Assembly (NCBI GenBank): GCA_001460835.1
Contig: CYKH01000235.1
Location: forward strand, 1 to 64,000
Length of the DNA stretch: 64,000 nt
Direction: 5' to 3'
DNA from: Bodo saltans
Lineage: Eukaryota > Euglenozoa > Kinetoplastea > Eubodonida > Bodonidae
Notes under the pieces: model-generated
The model's input: the letters and a program-made list of their open reading frames with translations, nothing else
Databases searched by the model: none
Told to the model about the DNA's origin: nothing
Shown here: positions 20,312 through 30,920 of the stretch, one piece after another
Layout of the letters: every line of letters begins with the position of its first letter
Position numbering within the stretch: the first letter of the stretch is position 1
Made by a program: the position numbers and the translations under genes

Positions 20312-21976
20312 ATGCACACAAAACGCACAGGTCGACATCATCACGCTCCCTACGGGCAACCACCGCCGCAACCATCACGGTACTCGGGAAGTGTACCACC
20401 ACAGCACATCAACGTGCAACCACACTCCTCGGCTCCCCTTCCACTTGATGCAATGCCCATCGATATCCTCGCTCCCCACGCACATGATATGCACATGCAT
20501 GCTGGTTACCACCACCGTCCCCCCAACACACGAGAAGGCGCTCACCACCAGGACGTCCACCATGATCAGAGGAACAACAGCTCTTCTTCAGGTGCGCGGT
20601 GGGCTGCAACTGCCACGTCTAATCGTATCCGCCAACCCATCGATAGACCTCCTTATGATGCCTTCGATGGCACCGGTAACTACAGCAACCCACCACAACG
20701 CGTACCACGTTCGACGGAAGTGCACGACCATCATCATCATCATCATCGTACTTTCCAAGATTCGGCGATGCAATGGCGTGGCGCTCCAACCACAACCACA
20801 ACAGACCTGCACAACCCTCATTATCAAAGACCACATTACGCTGCGCAGCCACACAATCTTGTTGCCAGCCACTGGCACAATCCAACTGCTGCTAGTGGTG
20901 AGTATTTCGAGCACCAAGCGCAACGGCACGGCAGTTACCATCAACCTTTGTTCCATGGGCAACAGCACCAGCAAGATTCTCGCGAGCTGCACCAACAACG
21001 TCACACACACGAGAATATTCAGGAGCACTTCGTTTCCCAGGCACAACAGCAGCGCATAATGATGCCCCCACACCACGGTCATTGTGCAGGAGGAGGCACC
21101 TATGAGCAGCAGGCACCAGCACCACCGCCAATGTCTCTAATGCCAACATCCACGCCAAACACAGGAGCGCACCAACAACTTCAGCACGAGGTGACCGGTC
21201 AAAGCGTGCCGTCACCGTATGCGATGAATCAGCACTCTTATCCTTCGATGGCATGTCATGACGACAGACATCCTCAGACACTGATGAATTCATATTCGCA
21301 AAGTGAAAATCGGGAGCACAGCTTTCACCTCAGTGGATACGGCCCACCATCATCGCTGCGTAGCTTCGGTGAAGGGATGCCCAACACGCGTGATGGATCT
21401 TACCTCATCGAAGCGACAGGCCCACGACATCCACCGCATCAGCCGCCACAAATGGTCACTACGCCATCCACGTCATTATCATCCTCGCCTCCATCGCAAG
21501 TCCTGCAGTACCACTACGCAGATCCGTCCCCCAGCATCGAAGGCGAGGAATATTCTGGTGGCGACAAACCAGCAATAACAACAGCGTCACCGGAAGTCAG
21601 CAATGGCAAGCAGCTCATTGTCAACTACTTGTCGTCACAAGTGACGTCAGCTGAGCTTCACCGCATGTTCTCACAGTTTGGCCTGTTGGACGGTGCACGA
21701 GTCATCTACGATCGGGAGACTGGCATGACACGAGGATTTGGATTCGTGTACTTCCGTCAACGGCACTGTGCTGCCGCTGCACTGGCTGCTCTCGATGGGC
21801 TGGAGCACGATGGAAAGTGGTTGAAGATCACGTACTCCAACAACCCGCTGCACCTTGCAACCGTTCGGCGGCGGGCGGTGAATAACAGCAGCACCTCACG
21901 AAGCAGCCGCCACGCCAAAGGTGTTCATGTCACTGCACACCTACCACCACAGGCGTCACAGCATCCACCGCAATAA
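20312..21976 (+). CDS. Single-RRM RNA-binding protein with His/Gln/Pro-rich N-terminus
   Basis: 554 aa from the ATG at 20312. Residues 1 to about 425 are low complexity, rich in His, Gln, Pro and Ser, with a run of seven His residues near residue 142. One RRM lies at about 432-512, with RNP2 'LIVNYL' at about 435 and RNP1 'RGFGFVYF' at 474-481. The RRM aligns closely with that of the gene at 16353 (shared 'FGFVYF'-type RNP1 and an LFSxxG/MFSxFG helix), so the two are tandem paralogues. The single RRM resembles the kinetoplastid UBP/RBP group, which act on mRNA stability and translation. AG at 20303 would give a very short leader; an acceptor near 20250 is more plausible. Confidence 0.88.
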   Translation: MHTKRTGRHHHAPYGQPPPQPSRYSGSVPPQHINVQPHSSAPLPLDAMPIDILAPHAHDMHMHAGYHHRPPNTREGAHHQDVHHDQRNNSSSSGARWAATATSNRIRQPIDRPPYDAFDGTGNYSNPPQRVPRSTEVHDHHHHHHRTFQDSAMQWRGAPTTTTTDLHNPHYQRPHYAAQPHNLVASHWHNPTAASGEYFEHQAQRHGSYHQPLFHGQQHQQDSRELHQQRHTHENIQEHFVSQAQQQRIMMPPHHGHCAGGGTYEQQAPAPPPMSLMPTSTPNTGAHQQLQHEVTGQSVPSPYAMNQHSYPSMACHDDRHPQTLMNSYSQSENREHSFHLSGYGPPSSLRSFGEGMPNTRDGSYLIEATGPRHPPHQPPQMVTTPSTSLSSSPPSQVLQYHYADPSPSIEGEEYSGGDKPAITTASPEVSNGKQLIVNYLSSQVTSAELHRMFSQFGLLDGARVIYDRETGMTRGFGFVYFRQRHCAAAALAALDGLEHDGKWLKITYSNNPLHLATVRRRAVNNSSTSRSSRHAKGVHVTAHLPPQASQHPPQ

Positions 21977-23754
21977 AGAGAGTTGTGCAACTTCCACTCT
22001 GCAATTGAGTATGACGGTGAGGCAAGGTATCGCTGAGTAGTTTCTTTTGAATTTCAACTGACATGAGAAACGATAGAGTGCATTATTTATTTATTTTCAC
22101 TACACCTGTTTTTGGCGCGTCAACGCACAACACATCAATGAGAATGTTATGTAAAACTTGTTTGCGTGACAGAACGAACAGTAAAGAGAAAGAAGCGAAC
22201 CAGTCGCTGAAGCGCCAGTTATTGTCCCCCTTCTTCTGTTGTGTACGCTGTGCTACTTTGTATTTGCTGGAGGGGTTTATTTCTACATTTTTTATTTATT
22301 TTTTTTTGATGATGTCAAACCAACAGGACCTGCTTGACCATGTTGCAACTCAGTCATGTGCCTCTCGTGCAATGAAAAATAGAAAGGGGGACGGGCTTTT
22401 TTTTTTTTTGCGTTTGCCACTAATGTTGAGTTTAAAGGTCTAGTTTTTTTTTGGATTCTGTCTGCGAAGTTTTTCCGCCCCCTCAAAATCTTTTTTCCGT
22501 GCAGACAACATGTTTTTGTACTCTGTAGAGGGAATGAGTGCATTTTTTCAACCCATATTTTATTGATTTGTGAGTTGGATTTTAACTTTGCAAGAAAAAA
22601 AGCTTTAGTTCTTTTGATCATTGATAACACGTTTGTTCGTTACTTTCCCCCCGACAAACCCTGCGATAAACACCCCTTACCACCCATCTTACTCCCCTGC
22701 GTCAAGAAGACAAAGCTACATTTTACAATTTACAATTTGCTCACTGTATTTATTCGCAAGCAAATTAATTTTTTTTTTTGCTTCTAGCGAAAACAAAACT
22801 ATCGAAGGCTGAAGAATCAGCACATGTTGCTCTTTGTGCAATTGTGGGCGAACCTGTGTGCTGAACCAGTGCTCCTTTGAATCATTCCCACCCCCCTCAC
22901 CCCGTCCCATCTTTTTACCATCGGTATCGAGTAGCTCGCGTGTCCTCAAGTTCGAGGTCATTTGAGCCGACTGTTATATCCTCTCACACTTTATGATCAC
23001 TCTATTTTTTTGAACTGCTACCTCCCCTGAAACGACCGAGAACGAGATCTATGTCAGCCACTTCTTTGTTTCGTCTCTTTGTTTCCATCCACAGATCATT
23101 TGTGAGACGCCAGCAACAAATGACTCTGATTTGGTCCAGGTTGAGGTGCTCTCAGTTTCTTTTTTTCATTTTCTTTTTTTTTGTGTGTGTTTGCGTGTCC
23201 GCTTGATGTATGCCTCTCTGCAGCGCTTGTTTTTTCCCTTTTTTGATAGCGTTGCCCTTGGTACTTTTCCTCCCCGTTTGGTTTACCGTTTGTTAGATTA
23301 CCCTCGTTTGCTAACGTGACAGCACGGGGAACAAGAATAAGAGGGGAGAGTGGTTACGAAAATTATCGGTGTTATGTGCACCTGCTCCTGCGTCGGTTGT
23401 GTTGAAACTTGTGACGAAATGTTGCACGTGTTATGACAGGTTATGACTGTTTTAAGAGGGAACAATTTTGGTGCATTTCTCATTGATTCGTTTGGATTCT
23501 TCCTAAATGTGTGAGAGAGAGAGGGAGAGAGTGGGAGAAATGGACACGCACGTGTAACAGATTTCGTGTTTCATTTTTAAGAAAAAATCAACTGGCTGTT
23601 CCGTACGATACGTAGGCTGGAGTTAAGAGAGAAGCAGCAGCAACTATTGTTTAACAATTGATCAAATCTTCAGGGAAATATTTCATCCCATTTTGCCGCT
23701 TCATTTCGTACTGTTGTTCCTTCATTATTGCTTTTCCCCGAAACGGTACAGTGG
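21977..23754. other. 1.8-kb non-coding region after the second RRM gene
   Basis: No convincing gene. The open frame at 22063-22443 begins with ATG but has T-run-driven composition and no recognisable features. The + strand is T/C-rich, with a GA-repeat at about 23513-23535. The tract at 23705-23738 and the AG at 23750 serve the next gene. It is probably a long 3' UTR. Confidence 0.5.
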
Positions 23755-25110
23755 ATGTCATCTATGGCAGCCAACATTAGAGTGTGGGTACGGTTACAGC
23801 ACCAATCTCGTGAGGAGGCCATCAAGTTGCTCCTCCCACGTGAAGGCAGTGATGTCTCCGATGTACTGCTGCAAGTGCCGGCTGCGCTAAACGTCTCGGG
23901 ATATCGACCAAGTGAGTTGGCGCTGCACTTGGCCATCATCACCAGCGATGGACAAGAGGCGGTGGAGACAGTGCCGCTTAGTAACAGAATGTCGCTTGAG
24001 TCTCTCCTGCTGGCAGACGATAACAACGAAGTGAACATGGTGGTTGCGTCCAAGGAAGGGTCCCCTGCACCGGAGGCACCACAACATCGAGGAAGCAACG
24101 TGAAGGGAGTTGCGGCGGCGCCTGTCGCAGCGACGAGGCCGCGGAACGGCAGCGTCGGAGCAACAGGATCTGCTGCCACGTCAACAACAGCGAAGGTCTC
24201 TCAACTTCCTCTGGGAAGGTCGCGATCGCCCGCGCCTCAAATTCCACCGCCGGCACCGAAACCTGCGGTGGTGAGTGGAACGAGCGCGCGTGGCTCGTCG
24301 CCGTTCCGCCGAACTGTGTCATCAACCACGACAACAGCATCTGTTACGACGCGTAGTACGGCAGTGGCACCTCCTATTCCAACATCAGCGCGTGCAACCT
24401 CTGCACAACGCTCGTCTAGTGCACCGCGAACTGCATCCGCACAGAGACAGCCACTTTCAGCTCCCTCAGACTCATCCGTTGTCACCCCAGCACAGCGCAC
24501 AGCTGCACCGGGTGGTGTGCGTCGAGCGTCGCCTCTCAACACATCGCGTGGCAATGTATCAGCGAGCGCTTCGTCGTCCCCCCGTGTCGTCACAACTGTA
24601 GCAGCAAAGCAGCCACCTACTCGTCACGCCCATCCTCTTGTTCCCTCCTGTGCGACAAGGCCAACGGCAGCAGCACAGCGGAAGGTTGTGGCAGCAGGCC
24701 CAACGACGTCGGTCGCGACCCCTTCTCAGCAACCTACTGCTGTTGTTGCGCCGCCGTCTCTTGCTGTATCTTCAGGTGTTTGCGGAGCCTTCAAACCCCA
24801 ATGGGGGAACGTGCTTTGTGCAATGTGTAAACATTCCCGCCAAGCACACGATGTCAAGCAGCATCAGCTGAAGCAAGTGACGAGGCTTTCTTCCTCGTTG
24901 GAGTCCACACCAACACGCAGTTCTGTGCAGCGTGGGGAACACATGGACCCGAACACGTATCTGGTGGCAACCAGCGGCCTCACCACGTCCCCCACCCCAT
25001 CCTCGTCGGGAGGAGGCAACAAGAGTTACGAGCTAAACTTATTAGATCCACCCGTTGTCAACAACTTATCCCTGGGCTCTCCTGAAGGATTGATGTTTGA
25101 TCGCAACTGA
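23755..25110 (+). CDS. Ala/Ser/Pro-rich protein with small C3H zinc motif
   Basis: 451 aa from the ATG at 23755; an ATG at 23764 is equally possible because the nearest AG is at 23750. Residues 1 to about 100 look folded, with alternating strands and helices. Residues from about 110 to 335 are disordered and rich in Ala, Ser, Thr, Pro and Arg. A compact zinc-type motif follows: C343-x11-C355-x2-C358-x6-H365, sequence 'CGAFKPQWGNVLCAMC'. Short CxxFxP...CxxC...H modules of this kind occur in several protist proteins. Here it probably binds one zinc and a protein partner. No catalytic site is visible. Function unknown. Confidence 0.75.
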   Translation: MSSMAANIRVWVRLQHQSREEAIKLLLPREGSDVSDVLLQVPAALNVSGYRPSELALHLAIITSDGQEAVETVPLSNRMSLESLLLADDNNEVNMVVASKEGSPAPEAPQHRGSNVKGVAAAPVAATRPRNGSVGATGSAATSTTAKVSQLPLGRSRSPAPQIPPPAPKPAVVSGTSARGSSPFRRTVSSTTTTASVTTRSTAVAPPIPTSARATSAQRSSSAPRTASAQRQPLSAPSDSSVVTPAQRTAAPGGVRRASPLNTSRGNVSASASSSPRVVTTVAAKQPPTRHAHPLVPSCATRPTAAAQRKVVAAGPTTSVATPSQQPTAVVAPPSLAVSSGVCGAFKPQWGNVLCAMCKHSRQAHDVKQHQLKQVTRLSSSLESTPTRSSVQRGEHMDPNTYLVATSGLTTSPTPSSSGGGNKSYELNLLDPPVVNNLSLGSPEGLMFDRN

Positions 25111-25317
25111 CCCATTTTTTTTTTTCTACTGCACGCTAGCACACGAAAGGGCTTTACGTAGTTGTTGATGGACGAAGTTGTTTATGAATTTTGCTTCACT
25201 TTTCTCCCAATAGTCACAAAATCGTGAATACATAATTTTCTCCGCAAAACGTAAAAAGAGGTGATATCAGAAACTTCGAAAAACAACAACATTATTTGTG
25301 TTTACCTCAACTTCCAA

Positions 25318-26457
25318 ATGTCCAGACCAAAGCCAAGCATGATGCTCGATACACTGGCTGTCGAGGAAAGTGCTGATGTGACGTCCTACAACGTTAACCA
25401 CACTAATGTGTTGGAGCTACGAGCATTCTTGTTTCGAAACGGATCCGTGTACACACGCGATGGCCTCAGGGAACTACACGCGCAGGTCTCGTCGTCTGAC
25501 ATAGACTTAACGTCAAGGAGGCCAATTGGTCGTGGTGCCAGCGGTCAGGTGTTCTTCGCAACCATAAAGGAAACCCAGCGGCCGGTCGCTATGAAGTACA
25601 TCCCCATCACATCAAAGCCCCATCGGGATGAAGTAGAGCGAGAGCTGGCGTTTTTTGCAGCACGAAGCGACTGCCCGTTTGTCATGCACAATCTTGGCGC
25701 GTACTGGGACTCCGAAGACAACGCCATCGTGCTCGTCATGGATTGGATGTCGTACAACCTGCACGATGTCGCTGTATTCTGGAAAGATGGAGGGATGGAT
25801 GAGTCATTCCTTCGCGACGTGAGCTACCAAGTCCTGCGGGGACTGGAATATCTCCATAGTGCTAAGCGAGTGATTCATCGCGATATCAAACCAATGAATA
25901 TTTTAATCCGTGACGACGGTTACGTCAAGATTGGAGACTTTGGTGTCAGTAAGATGGTGGAGACGTTAGGCATTCTTTCGTCGTATGTGGGAACGATGTA
26001 CTTCATGGCCCCTGAGCGGTTAGAACAGGGACACTACACCTTCAATAGCGATATTTGGTCGTTTGGTTTGACAGTGATTAGCACCGCACGTGGTGGTGGC
26101 AATCCATGGGCGCCACCGGAGAGCATGAACTTGTTCCAGCTTCTTCAAAAGATTTCCGGCAATGACATCCCAGTACTAGGCACCCGCACCGCCGCCTACA
26201 GCGATGCGGCAAGAGAGTTTGTAGCCGCCTGTTTGGAACGCTCGCCTGACGTGCGGCCAGACTGCAAAGAACTCCTCCGGCATCGCTTTTTTGAGGGCGT
26301 TTCCGAGGCGAGTGCAGTGGAGGGTGTGCGCAGCGTGGTGCAACTCATGTCCCAGATGCTTGGTAGAGAAACGGCAAAACAGGCGGAGACCAATAAAACG
26401 GCCGCGCAGGTTGCAGCTCTCCGCGATGAACGAATCGGAAGACTCGACAACTTGTAG
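25318..26457 (+). CDS. STE7/MAPKK-like protein kinase
   Basis: 379 aa from the ATG at 25318. All kinase landmarks are present: Gly-loop 'IGRGASGQV' at about 70, VAMK with K93, HRDIKPMN at 187-194 with catalytic D189, DFG at 207-209, and APE at 231-233. The activation loop 'DFGVSK...LSSYVGTMYFMAPERL' closely follows the MAP kinase kinase pattern (DFGVS...S/T...VGTxxYMAPERL). The N-terminal 65 residues could carry a docking site but show no clear one. The tail of about 60 residues is charged. Inferred: an active MAPKK in a phosphorelay. Kinetoplastid MKKs are linked to flagellar length and differentiation, but nothing here fixes which one this is. Confidence 0.9.
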   Translation: MSRPKPSMMLDTLAVEESADVTSYNVNHTNVLELRAFLFRNGSVYTRDGLRELHAQVSSSDIDLTSRRPIGRGASGQVFFATIKETQRPVAMKYIPITSKPHRDEVERELAFFAARSDCPFVMHNLGAYWDSEDNAIVLVMDWMSYNLHDVAVFWKDGGMDESFLRDVSYQVLRGLEYLHSAKRVIHRDIKPMNILIRDDGYVKIGDFGVSKMVETLGILSSYVGTMYFMAPERLEQGHYTFNSDIWSFGLTVISTARGGGNPWAPPESMNLFQLLQKISGNDIPVLGTRTAAYSDAAREFVAACLERSPDVRPDCKELLRHRFFEGVSEASAVEGVRSVVQLMSQMLGRETAKQAETNKTAAQVAALRDERIGRLDNL

Positions 26458-26722
26458 TGGAAGCTGCTACGCGCTATACGGAAGGAGAACAACACATATG
26501 ATGAGGGAGAGGCGACAAACACATCAACAACAAACGAACATCACATTTATTTTTCCAACTTTCTTCATTTGCTTAAACAATTGACGATCAGCGCTGTTTG
26601 CTTGGTTTCCAAAGCATTATTCACTACTTGTCGCGATGCAACGACTTCCAACCAACTCCCTTCATCAATTTTCATTGTCGCACGCCATGAGAAAAAGATT
26701 TGATTTTTAGTGCTAGCCAACC

Positions 26723-29194
26723 ATGCGCGGGCGAATGAAGAAGAGCGACCTCTCGCCACGCCGCGGTGATGAGGACGAAGCTTTGCTGCAGCAGCGCTCT
26801 GCTGCCGAGCTCGATGCGTACATTCTACAATTGACCAATACTGTCAGACACGCCGTTGGTGCACCACAACGCTCTGCATCACCGCACGGCGGAGGAGAGG
26901 CGGGCTCAACGTCTCCCCCAGGGCCGTTCAGAAAACAATCTTCTCCGAAGTTGCAACGGAAGAAGAGCTCAGTTGCAACTGGCGAGACTTCGTCGCCCCC
27001 CAGTAGTGCAGATGACAATACAAAGGAATTGTTACGACTTCGGAAGGAAAATGCGGAAATGTTGTTTCTCATCGCCGCAGGAGAGCGCGCACTTTCAGCG
27101 AAGCAGTCAGCGCCCCCTCTCACGCAAAGCCTACTTGCCCCCTCCTCAGGGGGCGGTACGCCAACACCGCCGCCGTGGCTGCAGCGTTTTGTTGTGTCTA
27201 CTTCTACCACTTCTGCGGATAGCCTTCTGCGTGGTATGTCCGCAGCCGCTGTGGCGGCGCTAGGACCTACGTCCGAGCAAAGTAACTCAACTTCGACGCT
27301 GGATGAACAAGAGGCAATTGCGGTACTCACCAACACGTTGAGGGAAGCGCGTAGCCATGCGACAGGCACACCACCGCCTCGTAGCATCATGGCAGATCTT
27401 GAAACCGACATCGATGTCAAGTCCCGTGCAGCAGCACCGCACCGAAGGTCCAACGAGGCGGCATTGAAACGTCTGGTGGATTATGTGTTTGCGCCTTATG
27501 TTGACTTCCAATCTCAGGGGGACTCCTACAACGTTGCAGGCACACAAACAGACGATATTGTCACCCCCGGTGGTGGTTACTACACATTTTCTCCGTTGGG
27601 CCTCACGGAGGGGGGAGGCATATCGATGGACCTCAGGAGCGCGCTGCAACGAGATGAGTTGACGCAGCCCATGGTGCTTGCAGCAGCACTTCCGTTCCCC
27701 ACCACGACAACCACTGCTACACCGACCACAGCGCCTGAAATCGTTCCCAACCGTGTGCTTCTCGAACGACTGTTGCAGTATCATAAAGTTGGCATGGTCA
27801 CGTTAGGAGAGGGTGAGGGAGAGGAATTTGCGGAGGCATCGCAAGCATCTTCCAGAGCAGGTCCCGGCGCAGTGCACCTGCTGGAGCGTTTTTTGGGAAC
27901 GGAACGCCGGCCTGCAGATTTCAGAGAAGGCATTGCTGAACGATTTCTCCACCCAGACGATCCTCTGCTTAGCGCCTACCCATGCGTCTACCTTCCAACA
28001 GCCCCGATGATGCCCCACGACGATGAGCGCCTCTCTGGGAGGGGAGCTAGTCGGTATCATCACGCGTGGATATTTGTGTGCAAGCGCTCCATGTTTCTTC
28101 TTGCCGATGTCTCAGACAGCGCCGAGCAGCTTGAGCAGGATGTCATTGACGCAAGTGCATCCGAGCATTGGGGCTTTCGCAGCCCCCCAAAGACTGCACA
28201 AGAGATCAAAAGGAAAGCTCTCAAGCGAGGGAAGAAACGGCAGGATTTATACGAGGAGTCCATGGCACAGCTCAAACACCATACCGTGTTGTTGCAAGTT
28301 GCAGAATGGGATAGCACGCTGGTCACTATTGACTACAGCCAAGGTAGCGCAGCGTTTGCTAATCGCACGCTGAAAGATGAGCATCCTGTGTTGCTAGATT
28401 TTGGCACCACCCCACGCATTGATGCACTCATGGCGTTGTACGACACAGCAGGAACAAGAGTTGACCCTGCTGAGCTCGGCCGACAGCTCTATGCGTCAAT
28501 GGTACTGCAGTGTCATCGAGCCCCGCCTGGGAAGAAAGTGGAAACGACAAGATACTCCCTTGTGTTTCTTTCGGGGACGGATCGGAGTGAGGTGACATCG
28601 TATCTCTGGGCAGCACTTCATCCTGGTCGTGTCAGTGGCGATTTATTTTCATTGGCACGGCGATCCAACGATAGCATGTTGCCCGCATGCCTCAACATGG
28701 GCGGGCCAAAAGACACGACCACCACCGCCACCCGTCCGTCGTCATCAGCCTCTTCAAAAGACTCATCCGGTGCCCGCATTCGTGGGCTTGATCCGATGAC
28801 AATGCTGGATGCATCGCAACGCCCCACAGCCCTCCTTGAATCCTCGCCCTTTATGCGCTACTCCGAGCCGCTTCTCCGCAGTTCGCATGTGGACTGGTAT
28901 CCGATGCATGCCGTGCTCACCATGTCAGAGTTGGAGTTCTGTAGGAACGCCCATGTCCACCCCGTCACTCTGCATACGATCAAGAATGATTTGCTGAGGC
29001 ACCCTGCTAGCAGCCAGTGGACCACGTTGAGCGATATCGCTACGCTCCTGATGTCCCACTCCAACGCAGAGCATCCATGTCTCGCCTCTGCGGAACGAGT
29101 TCTTCAGTTGCTGTGTGGGGAGTTGGACGAACAACTTGGACAGACAAGCACAGCAGCGTGTGAAGTGGTTGACATCATACAAAGACTCCCATAA
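26723..29194 (+). CDS. Large conserved-looking protein of unknown function
   Basis: 823 aa from the ATG at 26723. The first 250 residues are mostly disordered (Arg, Ser and Pro), with two short helical stretches at about 31-50 and 95-120. Residues from about 380 to 640 look globular, with strands such as 'HHAWIFVCKRSMFLLADV' and 'HTVLLQVAEWDSTLVTIDY' that recall a PH-like beta fold, though I cannot assign one. A second globular part follows from about 690 to 820, mainly helical. No membrane segment, signal peptide or catalytic motif is visible. It sits between a kinase gene and an LRR gene, with 265 and 169 bp gaps. A real gene; product unknown. Confidence 0.8.
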   Translation: MRGRMKKSDLSPRRGDEDEALLQQRSAAELDAYILQLTNTVRHAVGAPQRSASPHGGGEAGSTSPPGPFRKQSSPKLQRKKSSVATGETSSPPSSADDNTKELLRLRKENAEMLFLIAAGERALSAKQSAPPLTQSLLAPSSGGGTPTPPPWLQRFVVSTSTTSADSLLRGMSAAAVAALGPTSEQSNSTSTLDEQEAIAVLTNTLREARSHATGTPPPRSIMADLETDIDVKSRAAAPHRRSNEAALKRLVDYVFAPYVDFQSQGDSYNVAGTQTDDIVTPGGGYYTFSPLGLTEGGGISMDLRSALQRDELTQPMVLAAALPFPTTTTTATPTTAPEIVPNRVLLERLLQYHKVGMVTLGEGEGEEFAEASQASSRAGPGAVHLLERFLGTERRPADFREGIAERFLHPDDPLLSAYPCVYLPTAPMMPHDDERLSGRGASRYHHAWIFVCKRSMFLLADVSDSAEQLEQDVIDASASEHWGFRSPPKTAQEIKRKALKRGKKRQDLYEESMAQLKHHTVLLQVAEWDSTLVTIDYSQGSAAFANRTLKDEHPVLLDFGTTPRIDALMALYDTAGTRVDPAELGRQLYASMVLQCHRAPPGKKVETTRYSLVFLSGTDRSEVTSYLWAALHPGRVSGDLFSLARRSNDSMLPACLNMGGPKDTTTTATRPSSSASSKDSSGARIRGLDPMTMLDASQRPTALLESSPFMRYSEPLLRSSHVDWYPMHAVLTMSELEFCRNAHVHPVTLHTIKNDLLRHPASSQWTTLSDIATLLMSHSNAEHPCLASAERVLQLLCGELDEQLGQTSTAACEVVDIIQRLP

Positions 29195-29363
29195 ATACAT
29201 ACAGGAAGAAAAGAATAGAGAGCTCTTCGTGTGATTACAGCACTTGAACAGTGTTGGCTTGGCTTGGCTCGCCCAGTACAAAAGCAAAAGAGTCATGAAT
29301 CTGACACTGAAGGTGTTTCCATGACAAACATTTCTCTCTTTTCTTTTCGATCGAGACGGTCAC

Positions 29364-30794
29364 ATGATAAACTACGCGGTGTCTTTATTTCGTGGCACCG
29401 TCACTAAAGCTCTCCATCGTGGTGGCGGCTCGGAGGAATCTACTCGAAGAATAAGACGAGGGCGAAGGCAACGCTCCGCTCGACTTCTTGTTCTCTTGAA
29501 GGAGCTTTGGGTAGAGACGTCTGAGTTTGAGGACTCCTCCTCGCCCCTTCCCCGTGCTTCCATCGTTGCGGTCACATTGCTGACGTCACTGGAGCGCTTA
29601 ACTCTCACATCGTTCGAGCTGTCCCGTGCAGATGTCGAACGAATTGCAACGGCGCTTCCGCATCTCAAGGCGCTTCACTTGAGTTGCTGTTCCAGCCCTC
29701 ATGGCGACTGGATGACATACGTTGCGCAATGGATGAACCAATTACAAGTGCTAACGATTGAGAATGTGGAGGTCCCAATCCCAGAAAGCGAGCTGATTGC
29801 TCTCTCGGCATGCTATTACCTGAGAAAGCTGCAACTGTGTGCGCCTAAAATCTCTGCTGGCGTCTTCGAAAGTCTGCGCACTTTGGAGATGTTGGAGGTG
29901 CTCATTGTGTACAGCGCTGTTGCCGTTGACGATCTTGCCATCGCGGCTGTGGTGCGCAGCTTCCCTCGCCTTGAACACTTCTGCGGTGGGTATGTAGTGG
30001 TCACCGACGCTGGCCTAGCTCACCTTGCTTCATTGCGATGTCTCACTCATCTTGATCTAGGCAACGCATTTCACGTCTCAGATGCTGGACTTGCTCACCT
30101 GACACCGCTTTGTGAGCTACGGTACCTCAACCTCCATCGATGTTCACAACTCACCGACCAGGCGCTCGCGTGTTTCTCACCCTCACTTCTCAACCTCAAC
30201 CATCTTCATCTTTCTGAGTGCACTGGTGTTACAGACGCTGGGCTGGCTTGCTTGACCACCATGAAACAGCTGCAGTACCTTGATCTTGCGAACTGTCGTC
30301 TTGTTACGGACGAGGGGATTCGTGCTGTGTCGATGCTGGTCACACTGCAAACACTGGTCATACGGGGCTGCCGGAACGTAACCGATGCAGGTATGCTGCA
30401 TCTCGCGTCATTGCGTTGCCTGAAACACCTTGATCTTGGGGAGTGCGAGTGCATCACGGACATTGGGGCGAACTGCATCAGCACTCTCGCCCAGCTTACG
30501 TTTCTAAGCTTGGTGCGCTGCAGTCTTATCACAGATGACGCGTTAGCGCAACTTGGTGCGCAGCTTCATCAACTTGAGGCCCTTTACCTTGCGGAATGTA
30601 CTTCTATCACTGACATAGGTTTGTCCCATCTTTTCGGGCTGAAATATTTGCGTGTGCTACTCTTGCGCAAGTGCATGAGGACAAGCCCTGCTGGTAGGAA
30701 GCGGCTAGAGCGGCAGCTCCCAAAGCTTGCCGTGTGGTTCAACGGTCCCCCTGCCATTCGCCAACCATCACGTCACATGTGCATTGTTTCATGA
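29364..30794 (+). CDS. Leucine-rich repeat protein (cysteine-containing, F-box/AMN1-like LRRs)
   Basis: 476 aa from the ATG at 29364, with a good CT tract and an AG just upstream. From about residue 75 to the end it is built of LRRs of the cysteine-containing class; the consensus here is LxxLDLxxCxxVTDAGLAHL. Repeats such as 'LTHLDLGNAFHVSDAGLAHL' and 'LQYLDLANCRLVTDEGI' are clear, with about 14 in all. This class is typical of F-box LRR proteins such as FBXL and GRR1, but no F-box is visible in the basic N-terminus (residues 1-45). Expected role: a protein-binding platform. Such LRR proteins are abundant in B. saltans. Partners unknown. Confidence 0.88.
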   Translation: MINYAVSLFRGTVTKALHRGGGSEESTRRIRRGRRQRSARLLVLLKELWVETSEFEDSSSPLPRASIVAVTLLTSLERLTLTSFELSRADVERIATALPHLKALHLSCCSSPHGDWMTYVAQWMNQLQVLTIENVEVPIPESELIALSACYYLRKLQLCAPKISAGVFESLRTLEMLEVLIVYSAVAVDDLAIAAVVRSFPRLEHFCGGYVVVTDAGLAHLASLRCLTHLDLGNAFHVSDAGLAHLTPLCELRYLNLHRCSQLTDQALACFSPSLLNLNHLHLSECTGVTDAGLACLTTMKQLQYLDLANCRLVTDEGIRAVSMLVTLQTLVIRGCRNVTDAGMLHLASLRCLKHLDLGECECITDIGANCISTLAQLTFLSLVRCSLITDDALAQLGAQLHQLEALYLAECTSITDIGLSHLFGLKYLRVLLLRKCMRTSPAGRKRLERQLPKLAVWFNGPPAIRQPSRHMCIVS

Positions 30795-30920
30795 AATATG
30801 TTGTTCTTGATTTTAATTGCAAGTGCTCCCCAGCCTTTGTTTATTGCGATCGCCAATCCCTTTGCGTTATTCTTGATTTGTTGCAATTATCGCTTGCATA
30901 TCAGTTGGTTACGAATTATC

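Noticed and set aside
22063-22443. 126-codon open frame after the second RRM gene
   Set aside because: Composition driven by T- and A-runs, hydrophobic stretch coded by poly-T, no motif; more likely 3' UTR.
22940-22965. tRNA B-box-like GTTCGAGGTC
   Set aside because: The last base of the box does not fit, and the flanks cannot form T-arm, acceptor or anticodon stems.
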